Assembly (NCBI GenBank): GCA_927910885.1
Contig: CAKMOD010000026.1
Coordinates: forward strand, 1-14,817
DNA: 14,817 nucleotides
Reading direction: 5' to 3'
Source of the DNA: an uncultured Prevotella sp.
GTDB taxonomy: Bacteria > Bacteroidota > Bacteroidia > Bacteroidales > Bacteroidaceae
Part shown: positions 7,777-14,817 of the stretch, piece after piece
How the letters are laid out: every line of letters starts with the position of its first letter
Position numbering within the stretch: the stretch's first letter is position 1
Notes under the pieces: generated by a model
What the model was told of the DNA's origin: nothing
The model's database searches: none
Seen by the model: the letters and a program-made list of their open reading frames with translations, nothing else
Position numbers and translations under genes: made by a program

Positions 7777-8625
7777 TTATTGTTGAGAAATGTAACCCTC
7801 TTGGTCGTAGCCTTTACGCTCATGATGAATGAGGTCTATCAATTGTTGAATCTCTATTCTGTCTGATTTAATATTCTTATAACGAGCATATTGTTCGTTA
7901 TAACGTCTTGTTGAGCCACATCTTAACCGTGAGGAGATATCTTCTGGGATTAAGAAAGATGTGCGTTCTGTGCCTAAATGCTTCTGAAATTCAGACAGGA
8001 ATATATGAATACCAGCCAAATCAAAGTCGCCAAAGTGGATATATGGATTAGGGATAGATGCCAGCCATTCTCTAAGATCTGTTGATTGTGGATAGCGTGA
8101 GACGAACAGTACTTTTTGTGAATGTCCATGTTTATGTAGGTATTCATCGAAGAAGAGTCTTTGTTGACGAACTTTTCTGAAATTCTCCATATTCTCAATT
8201 CCAATGATAATCACGTTGTCTGGAATTGTAAATGTTTTCCAATCAGATACAAACAAGAAACATCCTTCTTGTGGATTGATGGTAAATGGAACTTTATTCA
8301 ATCGACATTCAATCGTCTCATACGTATTCACTGGGAACCCAGGACATGAACGTATAGTCACGAGTTTAGAGTTTCCTGTCTCGCTTGCCATTAAACTTCT
8401 TGACTCGGAATTACCGATATCTAATATCCGATAGTTCTCATCTTTATCAATGAGAAACCTTTTTAATGCTTCGATATTGTTGGCACGATACGATTTTCTC
8501 GACCCATGTATAATGATTTGCAATAGGCCTTCCTGAATAAGTTCTGTCAGTAGTCTATTGCTTATCCTTGAACCTGCAACGGTCTCACCAGCTATTAACG
8601 CTTGTATAGATGCACTTACTGCCAT
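7777..8625 (-). CDS. jetD: Wadjet nuclease subunit JetD (MksG-like, Toprim / DUF2220)
   Basis: This is the predicted DNA-cutting subunit of the Wadjet system. In studied systems a JetD dimer is recruited to the stalled JetABC motor and cleaves closed circular DNA. The 282-aa protein starts with a winged-helix-like region (about 1-60). The Toprim catalytic fold follows: a hydrophobic strand ending in IGIEN with Glu144, then HFGDFDLAG with the metal-binding pair Asp200 and Asp202. A conserved-looking DQEGYI (274-279) lies near the end. It is shorter than the ~390-residue type I JetD as I recall it, so the N-terminal arm is probably reduced. The Toprim resembles that of topoisomerase VI and Spo11, but the position after jetC identifies it. 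Its start lies 12 bases after the jetC stop. Confidence 0.87.
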   Translation of the reverse strand: MAVSASIQALIAGETVAGSRISNRLLTELIQEGLLQIIIHGSRKSYRANNIEALKRFLIDKDENYRILDIGNSESRSLMASETGNSKLVTIRSCPGFPVNTYETIECRLNKVPFTINPQEGCFLFVSDWKTFTIPDNVIIIGIENMENFRKVRQQRLFFDEYLHKHGHSQKVLFVSRYPQSTDLREWLASIPNPYIHFGDFDLAGIHIFLSEFQKHLGTERTSFLIPEDISSRLRCGSTRRYNEQYARYKNIKSDRIEIQQLIDLIHHERKGYDQEGYISQQ

Positions 8626-8637
8626 AGTCTTTCGATG

Positions 8638-11600
8638 TTATATTCTTTTTAAAAGTTTCTCAACTTTCGTCTTTACACCATGCTTGCTTAGTAGGTAAGT
8701 ATACCGATAATCGTATGGATTATAGGATGTTGGTGAACTATTTATTAGCTGGATATTACGTGAGTTAGCAAACTGTAAGATGCCTTTAATATTGTTTGGA
8801 TGTAGACGACCAATCTCATCCATCATACAATGGACGATGAAATCACCACTCTTACGGGCTGCCTTCTTCTTGAATACGTTGATAAGCATGATGTTAACCA
8901 TTGCCTTCACTAAGATGTCTGTTCCGTCTGAACCAACGTTATTAATGCGTTCTACCCAGCTTGTATCATTGTCGTTCTCCTTTACACGGAACTGTAAACG
9001 GAAGGCATCGCCCAATGATACGATGTTACGATTTGGCTCGTTCTGTAACTGATGAGATAAGCTTTTCAGATAGTCTACAACCTTTCGGTTTACTTCATCA
9101 CGATTATCACTTGAGAAGAGGTTAAGTTCTCCTATAGAAAGAGCATTCTCAATGCAGTAATTATGAATGGATATAAGCAACTGCATAAGCTTGTCTGACG
9201 ACTCATTTGCTCTTAACTCTATACTTTTAATAACTCCAGCAAAGTTCTTCTCAACAAAGTCTCGATTGATGTCAAGGATTACTCCATCCACATCTGATCT
9301 ACGTTTCATCAACGCGCCGACCTCAGTTGAAATACGTCCCAAGATGTCTTTGTAATGTTCACTGGTACGTCTTCGATACTCTTCTATCTTATTATTGTCG
9401 ATAAACTCTTGTAAGTCAACCGCAATCTGCATATAATCTGCGTCTGTGATAGGCATTGTGTTGAAGTGAAAAGCATTCTGAGGCTTAAAGTTACGATTGA
9501 AGTTTACGACAGTTCCTTTTAGTATCTCAATGGCTTCTCGTTTCTGATTAATAGTGCCTCTCAGCTGACTTATTAGCTGTAAACAGTCTAAATGCGTAGA
9601 CTTTACCTTGTTATCAGCGAGATAATCGTTGGAAACTAAGTGTTCATTTTCTATAACTTGATGATATTGATTTAGTCCATCTCGTCTATGAGCGAGGTCT
9701 TTTTGGATCGCTCTCTGCTGGTCTTCAAATCCCTGTCTCTTCTTCTCTATGCGTATTCGTTTGTCTTCATAGCGTTGTTGCAACATAATAAGTCGCTGCC
9801 CAATCTCCTTTATATTGTTTCTAATATCAGCCTCTTTGGAGAAGAGAGTATCCACCGCATCTTCGTATTTGATTACGTCATTGCGGTCTGTTTCTATCTG
9901 TTGAAGTAGCTTGTTAAGCTCATCAAGTGCTTTGCGATATTCGTTCAATAGTTTGATATCTACTCCCTTGCCTTCAAGCTCAGCTTTTTGTTGCTTGTCA
10001 AGTTGAGTTTTTTGATTTTCAAATTCCTGATTATGCAATTCAGCTTCAGTCTTTTGTTGCTCTTGAAAGGCATTAAGTTCATTATTAAGTGCCTTTACAG
10101 ATCTGTTGAAAGCAGCATCAAGTTCCTTCAAGTCCTTTTCGTTCTTAGCATCATTCTTAGCTTGTCTTTCTTTCTCAGCATCAACTTTAAGAGTGGCATC
10201 ATTGAATGCACGTGTACGTAACTCTTGTTCGCTTGAGATTATTTCCTGCTCTTCCATCTCTAATTTATGCCGTTGGTTCTGCAGGTTCTGTCTCTTGGTA
10301 GGTATTTGTTCAGCCTCCACTCTTAGCTGAGTAGCTTCCTGACGCAATGGTTTAAGTAGGTTACCATACTTCTTACCAAGTTTAGATATTTCCTCTTGGA
10401 GGGTTATTGGCAGTTGTGACAACTGTCTATTCAGAAGTTGAAGTCGTTCTTCTAATTTCTTCTTCTCTGCTCGATACTCATCAGGAGTACGATGGGTAGG
10501 CTCAATATTTTCCAAGTTGAGCTTTATTCCAAATAGGTTGTCCGTTTTATTGTCTAACGTTGGTTCAAGTCCTTGGGCGTAGAGTATTCGTTCTTCATCT
10601 ACAACTTTTCCAATCGTATCTTCCCACCCTTCAGCGTTCTCACACAACCAATGATACAGCGAATCATCCAGATGTGACAGCAAGTCGTTGATTCTTGCAA
10701 TCTCATTACGGCATATTGTACGATCGTTCTCCAATCGTTTTTGTTCCTGCAAAGAGGCTTGTTTTAATTCAGCCTCTTTCATTTCGAATTCATTAGTCAG
10801 CTTTTCTATTTGAATTCTAACAGTTGTCTGCTGTGCTCCATTAGCCTTTTCTTTGATATCTAATTGCACCAGTTGCTCCTTCACTAACTTGATGTCATTC
10901 TCCTTAGGGTGCCATTGACGCAGTTCTTTAAGTCTACTATCAGCTCTATACTGTTCAGCAGTAAGACTGTGAAGACGTTCTTTGGATTCGAGTGACCAAG
11001 CACGATACGCATTCATAACCAGGTTTCTGTTCTTAGAACGCTCTTCTTCATAGCGATTACGTTCTTGTTGTAGCTCTGTTTGCTTTGTGTATAAAGTCTC
11101 TCTCAGCCTATTGATAAATGCTTGATGAGCATTTTCAAGTTTCGCTTTGGCGATATTATACTTCTCTGCTATTGACGCATTCGTTTTGAGTAAATCGTCC
11201 AATAGCATTTGTTTCTCAGCCGTCTCATGTTTTAATGACTTCTCACGAGCATTAAGTGCAACCTTTTCTTTTATGTTAATAGCATCAAAATACTTTCGTT
11301 TCTCAGCTATCTCTTTCAGTTTACTATTTTTTCCTCCAAGGTCTTGATTGAGTGAGTCTTTTTCTTTGTCATAGTCTGCTTTAAGTTCCTTCTGACGTTT
11401 ACTCTCTTTCTCAATATTATTTCTTACATCTACAAGCTTACTTTCCAATAGTGGTATTTGTTGTTCATCGTCCGCTACAACGTAGTTCAGCATGTGCCAT
11501 ACATCAAGTAGTTGCTGATCAAACGCAACTATCTTACGGCCCTGTTCAGCTATTTTCAGTGCTTGCTGGCGTACGGGATAAATTCCGTCACGTGTCTGTC

Positions 11601-12285
11601 GGAACCAACAGTCTATTTCATCGTATTCTCTTTCAAAGTCTGTTACCAGTCTTCTGTACGTTTGTAAATCAATAGGGTGGTCTTCGTCAGCCATTGACTG
11701 GATGATAGTATTCTTCACAAAGTCAGCATCCAACTTCGTGTTAAGGAATACATTTTGAATACTTCGGGGTATGTTTTGATAGTGAGAACTCTGTACTAAG
11801 GCATAGCGAGTAAACTTGTGGTCGTGTGTGTTACCAAAGATAATGTCCTTAAACATTACCCCTGAGTCGATTCTTGCAGACACACTCACATTCTTATCAA
11901 TACGTTCACGTATCTTGACCCAGTCACTTAATACCTGTTTATCATTATCAATGAGCCACTCCCTTTGGTATGGTGCATCAATAAACCGCCAAGAAGCACG
12001 TCCTTGGTATCGGTTGACTAATATGGTATATGCTCCATTATCACGCATTACCTCATAGAGGATATGCGAATTAGATTGGCGGAAATAGAACTCATCAAAC
12101 GACTTCTGGCCTTGTTGAATACCCAACTTATGTTTGTCGGCATTGTAGAAGAATAGTAGTGCTCTTAGTACTGTACTCTTTCCTACACCCTGTGTCCCTG
12201 TGAAATGCACATTACCATCTACTGATATTTCAGCATAAGGAATATTAGCACTATTGATAAATATGATTCTATTCAGGTATTTCAT
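8638..12285 (-). CDS. jetC: Wadjet SMC-like ATPase JetC (MksB/MukB-like)
   Basis: This is the motor of the Wadjet complex: an SMC-type ATPase whose dimer, closed by JetA and JetB, extrudes DNA loops. The 1215-aa protein has the full SMC layout. The N-terminal head has Walker A GTQGVGKS (30-37). A long Gln/Glu/Lys-rich coiled coil (about 275-540) leads to a compact hinge-like segment (about 541-600, holding HWLCENAEGWED). A returning coiled coil (about 603-930) leads to the C-terminal head with an atypical signature motif VGSDGTD (1117-1123) and Walker B FIVHCMMDE (1149-1157, Asp1156 and catalytic Glu1157). Its start overlaps the end of jetB by 17 bases. MukB, MksB and SbcC are alternatives by fold, but MukB and SbcC do not come with a JetD-type Toprim partner. 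Confidence 0.92.
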   Translation of the reverse strand: MKYLNRIIFINSANIPYAEISVDGNVHFTGTQGVGKSTVLRALLFFYNADKHKLGIQQGQKSFDEFYFRQSNSHILYEVMRDNGAYTILVNRYQGRASWRFIDAPYQREWLIDNDKQVLSDWVKIRERIDKNVSVSARIDSGVMFKDIIFGNTHDHKFTRYALVQSSHYQNIPRSIQNVFLNTKLDADFVKNTIIQSMADEDHPIDLQTYRRLVTDFEREYDEIDCWFRQTRDGIYPVRQQALKIAEQGRKIVAFDQQLLDVWHMLNYVVADDEQQIPLLESKLVDVRNNIEKESKRQKELKADYDKEKDSLNQDLGGKNSKLKEIAEKRKYFDAINIKEKVALNAREKSLKHETAEKQMLLDDLLKTNASIAEKYNIAKAKLENAHQAFINRLRETLYTKQTELQQERNRYEEERSKNRNLVMNAYRAWSLESKERLHSLTAEQYRADSRLKELRQWHPKENDIKLVKEQLVQLDIKEKANGAQQTTVRIQIEKLTNEFEMKEAELKQASLQEQKRLENDRTICRNEIARINDLLSHLDDSLYHWLCENAEGWEDTIGKVVDEERILYAQGLEPTLDNKTDNLFGIKLNLENIEPTHRTPDEYRAEKKKLEERLQLLNRQLSQLPITLQEEISKLGKKYGNLLKPLRQEATQLRVEAEQIPTKRQNLQNQRHKLEMEEQEIISSEQELRTRAFNDATLKVDAEKERQAKNDAKNEKDLKELDAAFNRSVKALNNELNAFQEQQKTEAELHNQEFENQKTQLDKQQKAELEGKGVDIKLLNEYRKALDELNKLLQQIETDRNDVIKYEDAVDTLFSKEADIRNNIKEIGQRLIMLQQRYEDKRIRIEKKRQGFEDQQRAIQKDLAHRRDGLNQYHQVIENEHLVSNDYLADNKVKSTHLDCLQLISQLRGTINQKREAIEILKGTVVNFNRNFKPQNAFHFNTMPITDADYMQIAVDLQEFIDNNKIEEYRRRTSEHYKDILGRISTEVGALMKRRSDVDGVILDINRDFVEKNFAGVIKSIELRANESSDKLMQLLISIHNYCIENALSIGELNLFSSDNRDEVNRKVVDYLKSLSHQLQNEPNRNIVSLGDAFRLQFRVKENDNDTSWVERINNVGSDGTDILVKAMVNIMLINVFKKKAARKSGDFIVHCMMDEIGRLHPNNIKGILQFANSRNIQLINSSPTSYNPYDYRYTYLLSKHGVKTKVEKLLKRI

Positions 12286-12844
12286 CTTCGTTAGCTATTT
12301 GAATCATGTTAACCAATTCCTCAGCATAACGGAATGCAGAGGTTATCTTAAAAGTCTCATCTTGAATATTGACACATTCAGCAAACCCCATGTTTTGCAT
12401 CTCTTGGAGTAGCTTGTTCACTATCTCTTGATTTGAGCCTGCGCCATACTTCTTAAAGAGGTGGTTAGCTTTTTCCTTCAATTCAATATCTAAACTGATT
12501 TGTTCTATCAGATGTCCTTTACGAAATTGGTAGCCTGCAGAGAATGCTTGGTTATAACATTTAAGGAAGTCAAGATAATCAAGCCACTTAGAAAAACTTT
12601 CTAACTTTTGTTCTATAGCTTGTTTTCCTTCCCCTATACGAGAGAAGTAGAAGTAACCATTGCCTTGTTCTAATTGTAGACCAACTTCTTTAAAGTAGTC
12701 TGCATAATCCTCAAAGTTCTCTTCTAAGTCATCGTATAGATGGCGAATAGAGTTGTCAGAACTGTCAACAGAGAGGAATTCTCCGCGGATTAATCGTTCA
12801 TATATTCGTTGAGTGTTATTTCGCATAGATGATTGGATATTCAA
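12269..12844 (-). CDS. jetB: Wadjet kite subunit JetB (MukE/MksE-like)
   Basis: This is the predicted small accessory subunit that binds the JetA kleisin and DNA, like MukE or MksE. The 191-aa protein is mostly alpha-helical with winged-helix-like halves. It contains GNGYFYFSR (61-69), resembling the strand-turn-strand wing typical of MukE and DUF4194-type proteins. The assignment rests mainly on size, this motif and its position between jetA and jetC. The listed start overlaps jetA by 29 bases. A second Met at residue 7 (position 12826) would cut that overlap to 11 bases and is equally possible. The 3' end overlaps the jetC start by 17 bases, suggesting coupled translation and fixed subunit ratios. 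Confidence 0.83.
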   Translation of the reverse strand: MNIQSSMRNNTQRIYERLIRGEFLSVDSSDNSIRHLYDDLEENFEDYADYFKEVGLQLEQGNGYFYFSRIGEGKQAIEQKLESFSKWLDYLDFLKCYNQAFSAGYQFRKGHLIEQISLDIELKEKANHLFKKYGAGSNQEIVNKLLQEMQNMGFAECVNIQDETFKITSAFRYAEELVNMIQIANEDEIPE

Positions 12845-14015
12845 TGTTTTGGTAAGTTGCGTATTCTCCAGTCATTTTACATTCATCGGGGTGTAGGATG
12901 ACAAGTTGACAAAAGAGGGTTGCAAGATCTTCTATTTCACGTTTTGTCGTGTAGTTGTATCTGAGGATAAACTCAAAGAGATTGTAGCTTGATGCAGCAA
13001 AGGCATTCCACACTTCAGTAGGATCAATCTCTTTTAGAAGTTGTACCTGCTCTTGTAAGTCTTCCTTTGTAAGTGGCTCTGCCTCTGTTCGTGACGTCTT
13101 TTGTATACCGTTACGTTCTGCTATTCTCCTTAAAACCTTTGCTATCTCATCATTTTCTCTTAATGCCTCCAATGAAAGACGAATCTTACTATATTGCCGA
13201 GACTCCATCCATAGCGGATTGTTATCTTCTAATACTTGTGTAATATTAGTTTCTGTCTTGATGAGAACTTGGTCTTTCAGATACTTTAATTTGCGTATCT
13301 TCTTGTAAAGCTGGTTCTGTTGGTCTATTTGATTGATATAGACAATGATCTGTCTATCTATCTCCATCAGTGCATGATAGGCTTCAACAAAATCGTGTCT
13401 TACATTGCTACAAGTCTTAGCCATGTGTGGGTCATTAGCCATAATGAAGAAAGCTTGCTCATTGTCCATTAGCTTTTCACATTCACGTATCATCGAGCGT
13501 ATGCTATGACTTTTTTCATCAAGATTCTGGAGTTTCGTTTTCTTGTTGAGATAGTTTGGTTCTTGCTTATAGGTGTTGTCCATGTTTCGTTTCAAGTCCA
13601 CCACATTTTTCAACGTCCTAAAGCCAGTCTTCTTCAAGAGTTGGCGTACACTATCTTGGTAGCCAGCCTTCCGATTTACGTTTGTCTCTTGTAGGAAATA
13701 AGTGATATGCTCCTTTAGTGTGTTGATACATTCCTGCACACTTAACACACTTATTTCCTCATTCACATTCAGTACCTCCTCGAAGAAATTAAGATAGTCG
13801 CTCTCTATTTCAAGAGAATTGCCAGTTTCTACTACTACACCATAGTCAATGAGCCTACTTAGTCGGCTCTCATTCCCTCCAACTAACTCCAGTGCTATTC
13901 CTTTGGGGAACTTTATCAGCTTTCGCTTCTCAAACATCTCACTCAGTAGTCTTTGCTCGCGTGAGAGTGTTTTAGTAAGCTCTTCTATTGTTCTAAAGTG
14001 TGACAGTATGTCCAT
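12816..14015 (-). CDS. jetA: Wadjet kleisin subunit JetA (MukF/MksF-like)
   Basis: This is the first gene of the Wadjet operon and the predicted kleisin that bridges JetC heads and binds JetB. The 399-aa protein begins with a helical and winged-helix region (about 15-80, including a KFPKGIALEL strand and a VVVETGNSLEI wing). Long helices follow (about 90-300, rich in Leu, Lys, Glu and Asn), then a low-complexity linker (305-320) and a C-terminal globular part (about 335-399). This is the MukF/MksF layout. Direct sequence recognition is modest, so the name depends strongly on the jetB-jetC-jetD neighbours. It is short for a JetA, which I recall as nearer 450-500 residues in type I. The ATG at 14015 is the only good start, and the upstream region holds a possible promoter near 14170. 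Confidence 0.82.
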   Translation of the reverse strand: MDILSHFRTIEELTKTLSREQRLLSEMFEKRKLIKFPKGIALELVGGNESRLSRLIDYGVVVETGNSLEIESDYLNFFEEVLNVNEEISVLSVQECINTLKEHITYFLQETNVNRKAGYQDSVRQLLKKTGFRTLKNVVDLKRNMDNTYKQEPNYLNKKTKLQNLDEKSHSIRSMIRECEKLMDNEQAFFIMANDPHMAKTCSNVRHDFVEAYHALMEIDRQIIVYINQIDQQNQLYKKIRKLKYLKDQVLIKTETNITQVLEDNNPLWMESRQYSKIRLSLEALRENDEIAKVLRRIAERNGIQKTSRTEAEPLTKEDLQEQVQLLKEIDPTEVWNAFAASSYNLFEFILRYNYTTKREIEDLATLFCQLVILHPDECKMTGEYATYQNIEYPIIYAK

Positions 14016-14310
14016 GGGCTTGTTTTATATATCAAGGGTATGATAGTCTTTAACTTTGTTATTGAATAAGCTGGGAGTTAGCAAGATTTCTTAATACATC
14101 ATTTTTGTATGGATAAGAATCCGTTTGCTTTCAGACCCGCATCTTATACTTTAGGTATTAAAACAGATACAAATATAATAATAACTTTCGAACAATGTTG
14201 CTAATTCTTGATAAAATCTGAGTAACTTATGGTAAACATACCATGTACATGTCTTTTTATCAGTATATTCGTGTGAAATAGATTGTAATAGACGAATTTA
14301 TATACATCTT
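14016..14310. other. Intergenic region upstream of the Wadjet operon
   Basis: No gene is visible. The stretch is AT-rich and should contain the jetA promoter. It also holds an inverted repeat ATGGTA-AACA-TACCAT at 14229-14244, directly followed by the palindrome ATGTACAT (14243-14250). These could be an operator, but nothing in the sequence proves it. Confidence 0.4.
14170..14177 (-). promoter_or_regulatory. Possible jetA promoter -7 element TATATTTG
   Basis: On the - strand this is an exact TAnnTTTG match. The nearest upstream TTG (read at 14195-14193) is only 15 bases away instead of 19-21, and the leader to jetA would be about 150 bases. In AT-rich DNA such matches occur by chance, so support is weak. 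Confidence 0.3.
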
Positions 14311-14389
14311 TCTCTTATTGTGCGAGTGCTCCGCACATGTGGTGCGGAGGCTTAACACTATACGTGCGGAGGCTTAGCACCACACAAGT
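14311..14389. repeat. 22-bp palindromic repeat array (copy B)
   Basis: This is the same repeat family as 5184-5250. Cores are GCACATGTGGTGC (14333-14345), ACACTATACGTGC (14355-14367) and GCACCACACAAGT (14377-14389), with starts exactly 22 bases apart and the linker GGAGGCTTA twice. A decayed earlier unit (14311-14332) ends in GTGC plus the linker GAGTGCTCC. The units are more diverged than in copy A. The array lies between the Wadjet operon and the IS, and contains the stop codon of the transposase frame. Confidence 0.75.
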
Positions 14390-14817
14390 TTATGGTAAGG
14401 ATAAAGGAAACTTATCATCGAGAAGTATGCAAAAGTTATCTGATTAGTATGAGTTTCTATGTGAATAGGAGGACGTAAGCGTATGATAAATAGACTTTTA
14501 TTTGGTGGCGTAATGGACATTTGGTAGGCTGAAAACCTCTCGGGTTTTAGTAATGGACATTTGGTAGGCTGGTTATTCCAGCCTACTTTTTTATTTATGA
14601 ATCCATCTATAAACTTCTTCTTGTTAGCTTCATTCAATCCATTATGATTATGTAGTGCTCTTTTAAGTTGTGAGTTAAATCCTTCCAACAGGTTTGTTGT
14701 ATTAGGTATTTGCATATCCGGATACTCCTCACACGTATAGATCCATGGCAGATGTGTCTTAATAGAACGTCTTGCCGTTCTCAGCCTTCTGTGTGTATAA
14801 GTTGTCTTACCCGAGAT
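14374..14817 (-). CDS. Transposase, C-terminal part (IS256-like variant), cut by the window edge
   Basis: The frame is open to the window end, so it extends beyond the first Met at 14715. Reading inward from 14817 gives RRLRTARRSIKTHLPW, then a Tyr-Thr-Cys-Glu-Glu-Tyr stretch, then IPNTTNLLEGFNSQLK and HNGLNEANKKKFIDGF. The block IPNTTN.LEG.NS.LK followed by H.GL is characteristic of a DDE transposase group common in Bacteroidota, annotated as an IS256-like variant; it includes the final catalytic Glu region. The last ~60 codons, after FINKK, cross a hairpin and a duplicated 22-bp sequence and stop inside the repeat array. They are probably not native transposase. Family naming is from recall; transposase identity is firmer. 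Confidence 0.75.
   Translation of the reverse strand: MSGKTTYTHRRLRTARRSIKTHLPWIYTCEEYPDMQIPNTTNLLEGFNSQLKRALHNHNGLNEANKKKFIDGFINKKVGWNNQPTKCPLLKPERFSAYQMSITPPNKSLFIIRLRPPIHIETHTNQITFAYFSMISFLYPYHKLVWC
14510..14571. repeat. Duplicated 22-bp sequence around a hairpin, probable IS end
   Basis: Two identical 22-base copies lie at 14510-14531 and 14550-14571. Each begins GTAATGGACA and ends GGTAGGCTG, and their starts are exactly 40 bases apart. Between them is a hairpin, AAAACC (14532-14537) pairing with GGTTTT (14543-14548). The position just past the conserved end of the transposase suggests a doubled terminal inverted repeat of the IS. The matching left end lies outside the window, so this is inferred. 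Confidence 0.6.
14564..14596 (+). terminator. Hairpin plus T-run at the transposase 3' end
   Basis: GTAGGCTGG (14564-14572) pairs perfectly with CCAGCCTAC (14578-14586) around the loop TTATT and is followed by TTTTTTATTT. On the + strand this is a textbook Rho-independent terminator pointing into the antisense strand of the transposase. It would block outside transcription from entering the IS. The left arm overlaps the inner copy of the 22-bp duplication. Confidence 0.7.

Noticed and set aside
7777..8625. JetD as a topoisomerase VI or Spo11-like A subunit
   Set aside because: It has the Toprim acidic residues but no B-subunit gene and no evident catalytic-Tyr domain; the operon position explains it better.
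8638..12285. JetC as MukB or SbcC of chromosome segregation or repair
   Set aside because: The adjacent Toprim JetD and small JetA and JetB proteins fit Wadjet; MukB is not expected in this phylum and SbcC pairs with SbcD.

Overview
The window looks like a chromosomal segment from a Bacteroidota bacterium, most likely Prevotella or a close relative. The evidence is the AT-rich sequence, Bacteroidota-style promoters (TTTG about 20 bases before TAnnTTTG), weak or absent Shine-Dalgarno sites, a sialic-acid cassette built on a kelch-type mutarotase, and short palindromic intergenic repeats. Genus is inferred from recall; phylum is better supported.

Left third (356-3818, + strand): a sialic-acid (Neu5Ac) use cassette. 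It holds an exported kelch-fold N-acetylneuraminate epimerase (NanM type), an MFS sialic-acid permease (NanT type) and N-acetylneuraminate lyase (NanA). Together they would make sialic acid released outside the cell available in the usable anomer, import it, and split it to ManNAc and pyruvate. A strong hairpin terminator closes the cassette at 3829-3908.

Middle (3938-7738): housekeeping genes. Type I asparaginase (ansA) runs on the - strand. It is divergent from uridine phosphorylase (udp) and the tRNA-modifying GTPase mnmE on the + strand, which are 13 bases apart. The divergent intergenic region carries good promoters facing both ways and a three-unit, 22-bp-period palindromic repeat array.

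Right half (7777-14015, - strand): a complete four-gene Wadjet (JetABCD / MksFEBG-like) condensin anti-plasmid system. Transcription order is jetA (MukF-like kleisin), jetB (MukE-like), jetC (1215-aa SMC-like ATPase) and jetD (Toprim nuclease). The first three overlap and jetD follows 12 bases later. In this family the JetABC motor extrudes DNA loops and recognises small circular DNA, and JetD cuts it. The operon converges on mnmE with only 38 bases between stop codons.

Right edge (14311-14817): a second 22-bp-period array of the same repeat family. Beyond it is the C-terminal part of a DDE transposase that runs off the window, with a duplicated 22-bp sequence and a terminator hairpin that probably mark the end of the insertion sequence. 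A defence operon between a housekeeping gene and an IS suggests an accessory island beside mnmE.
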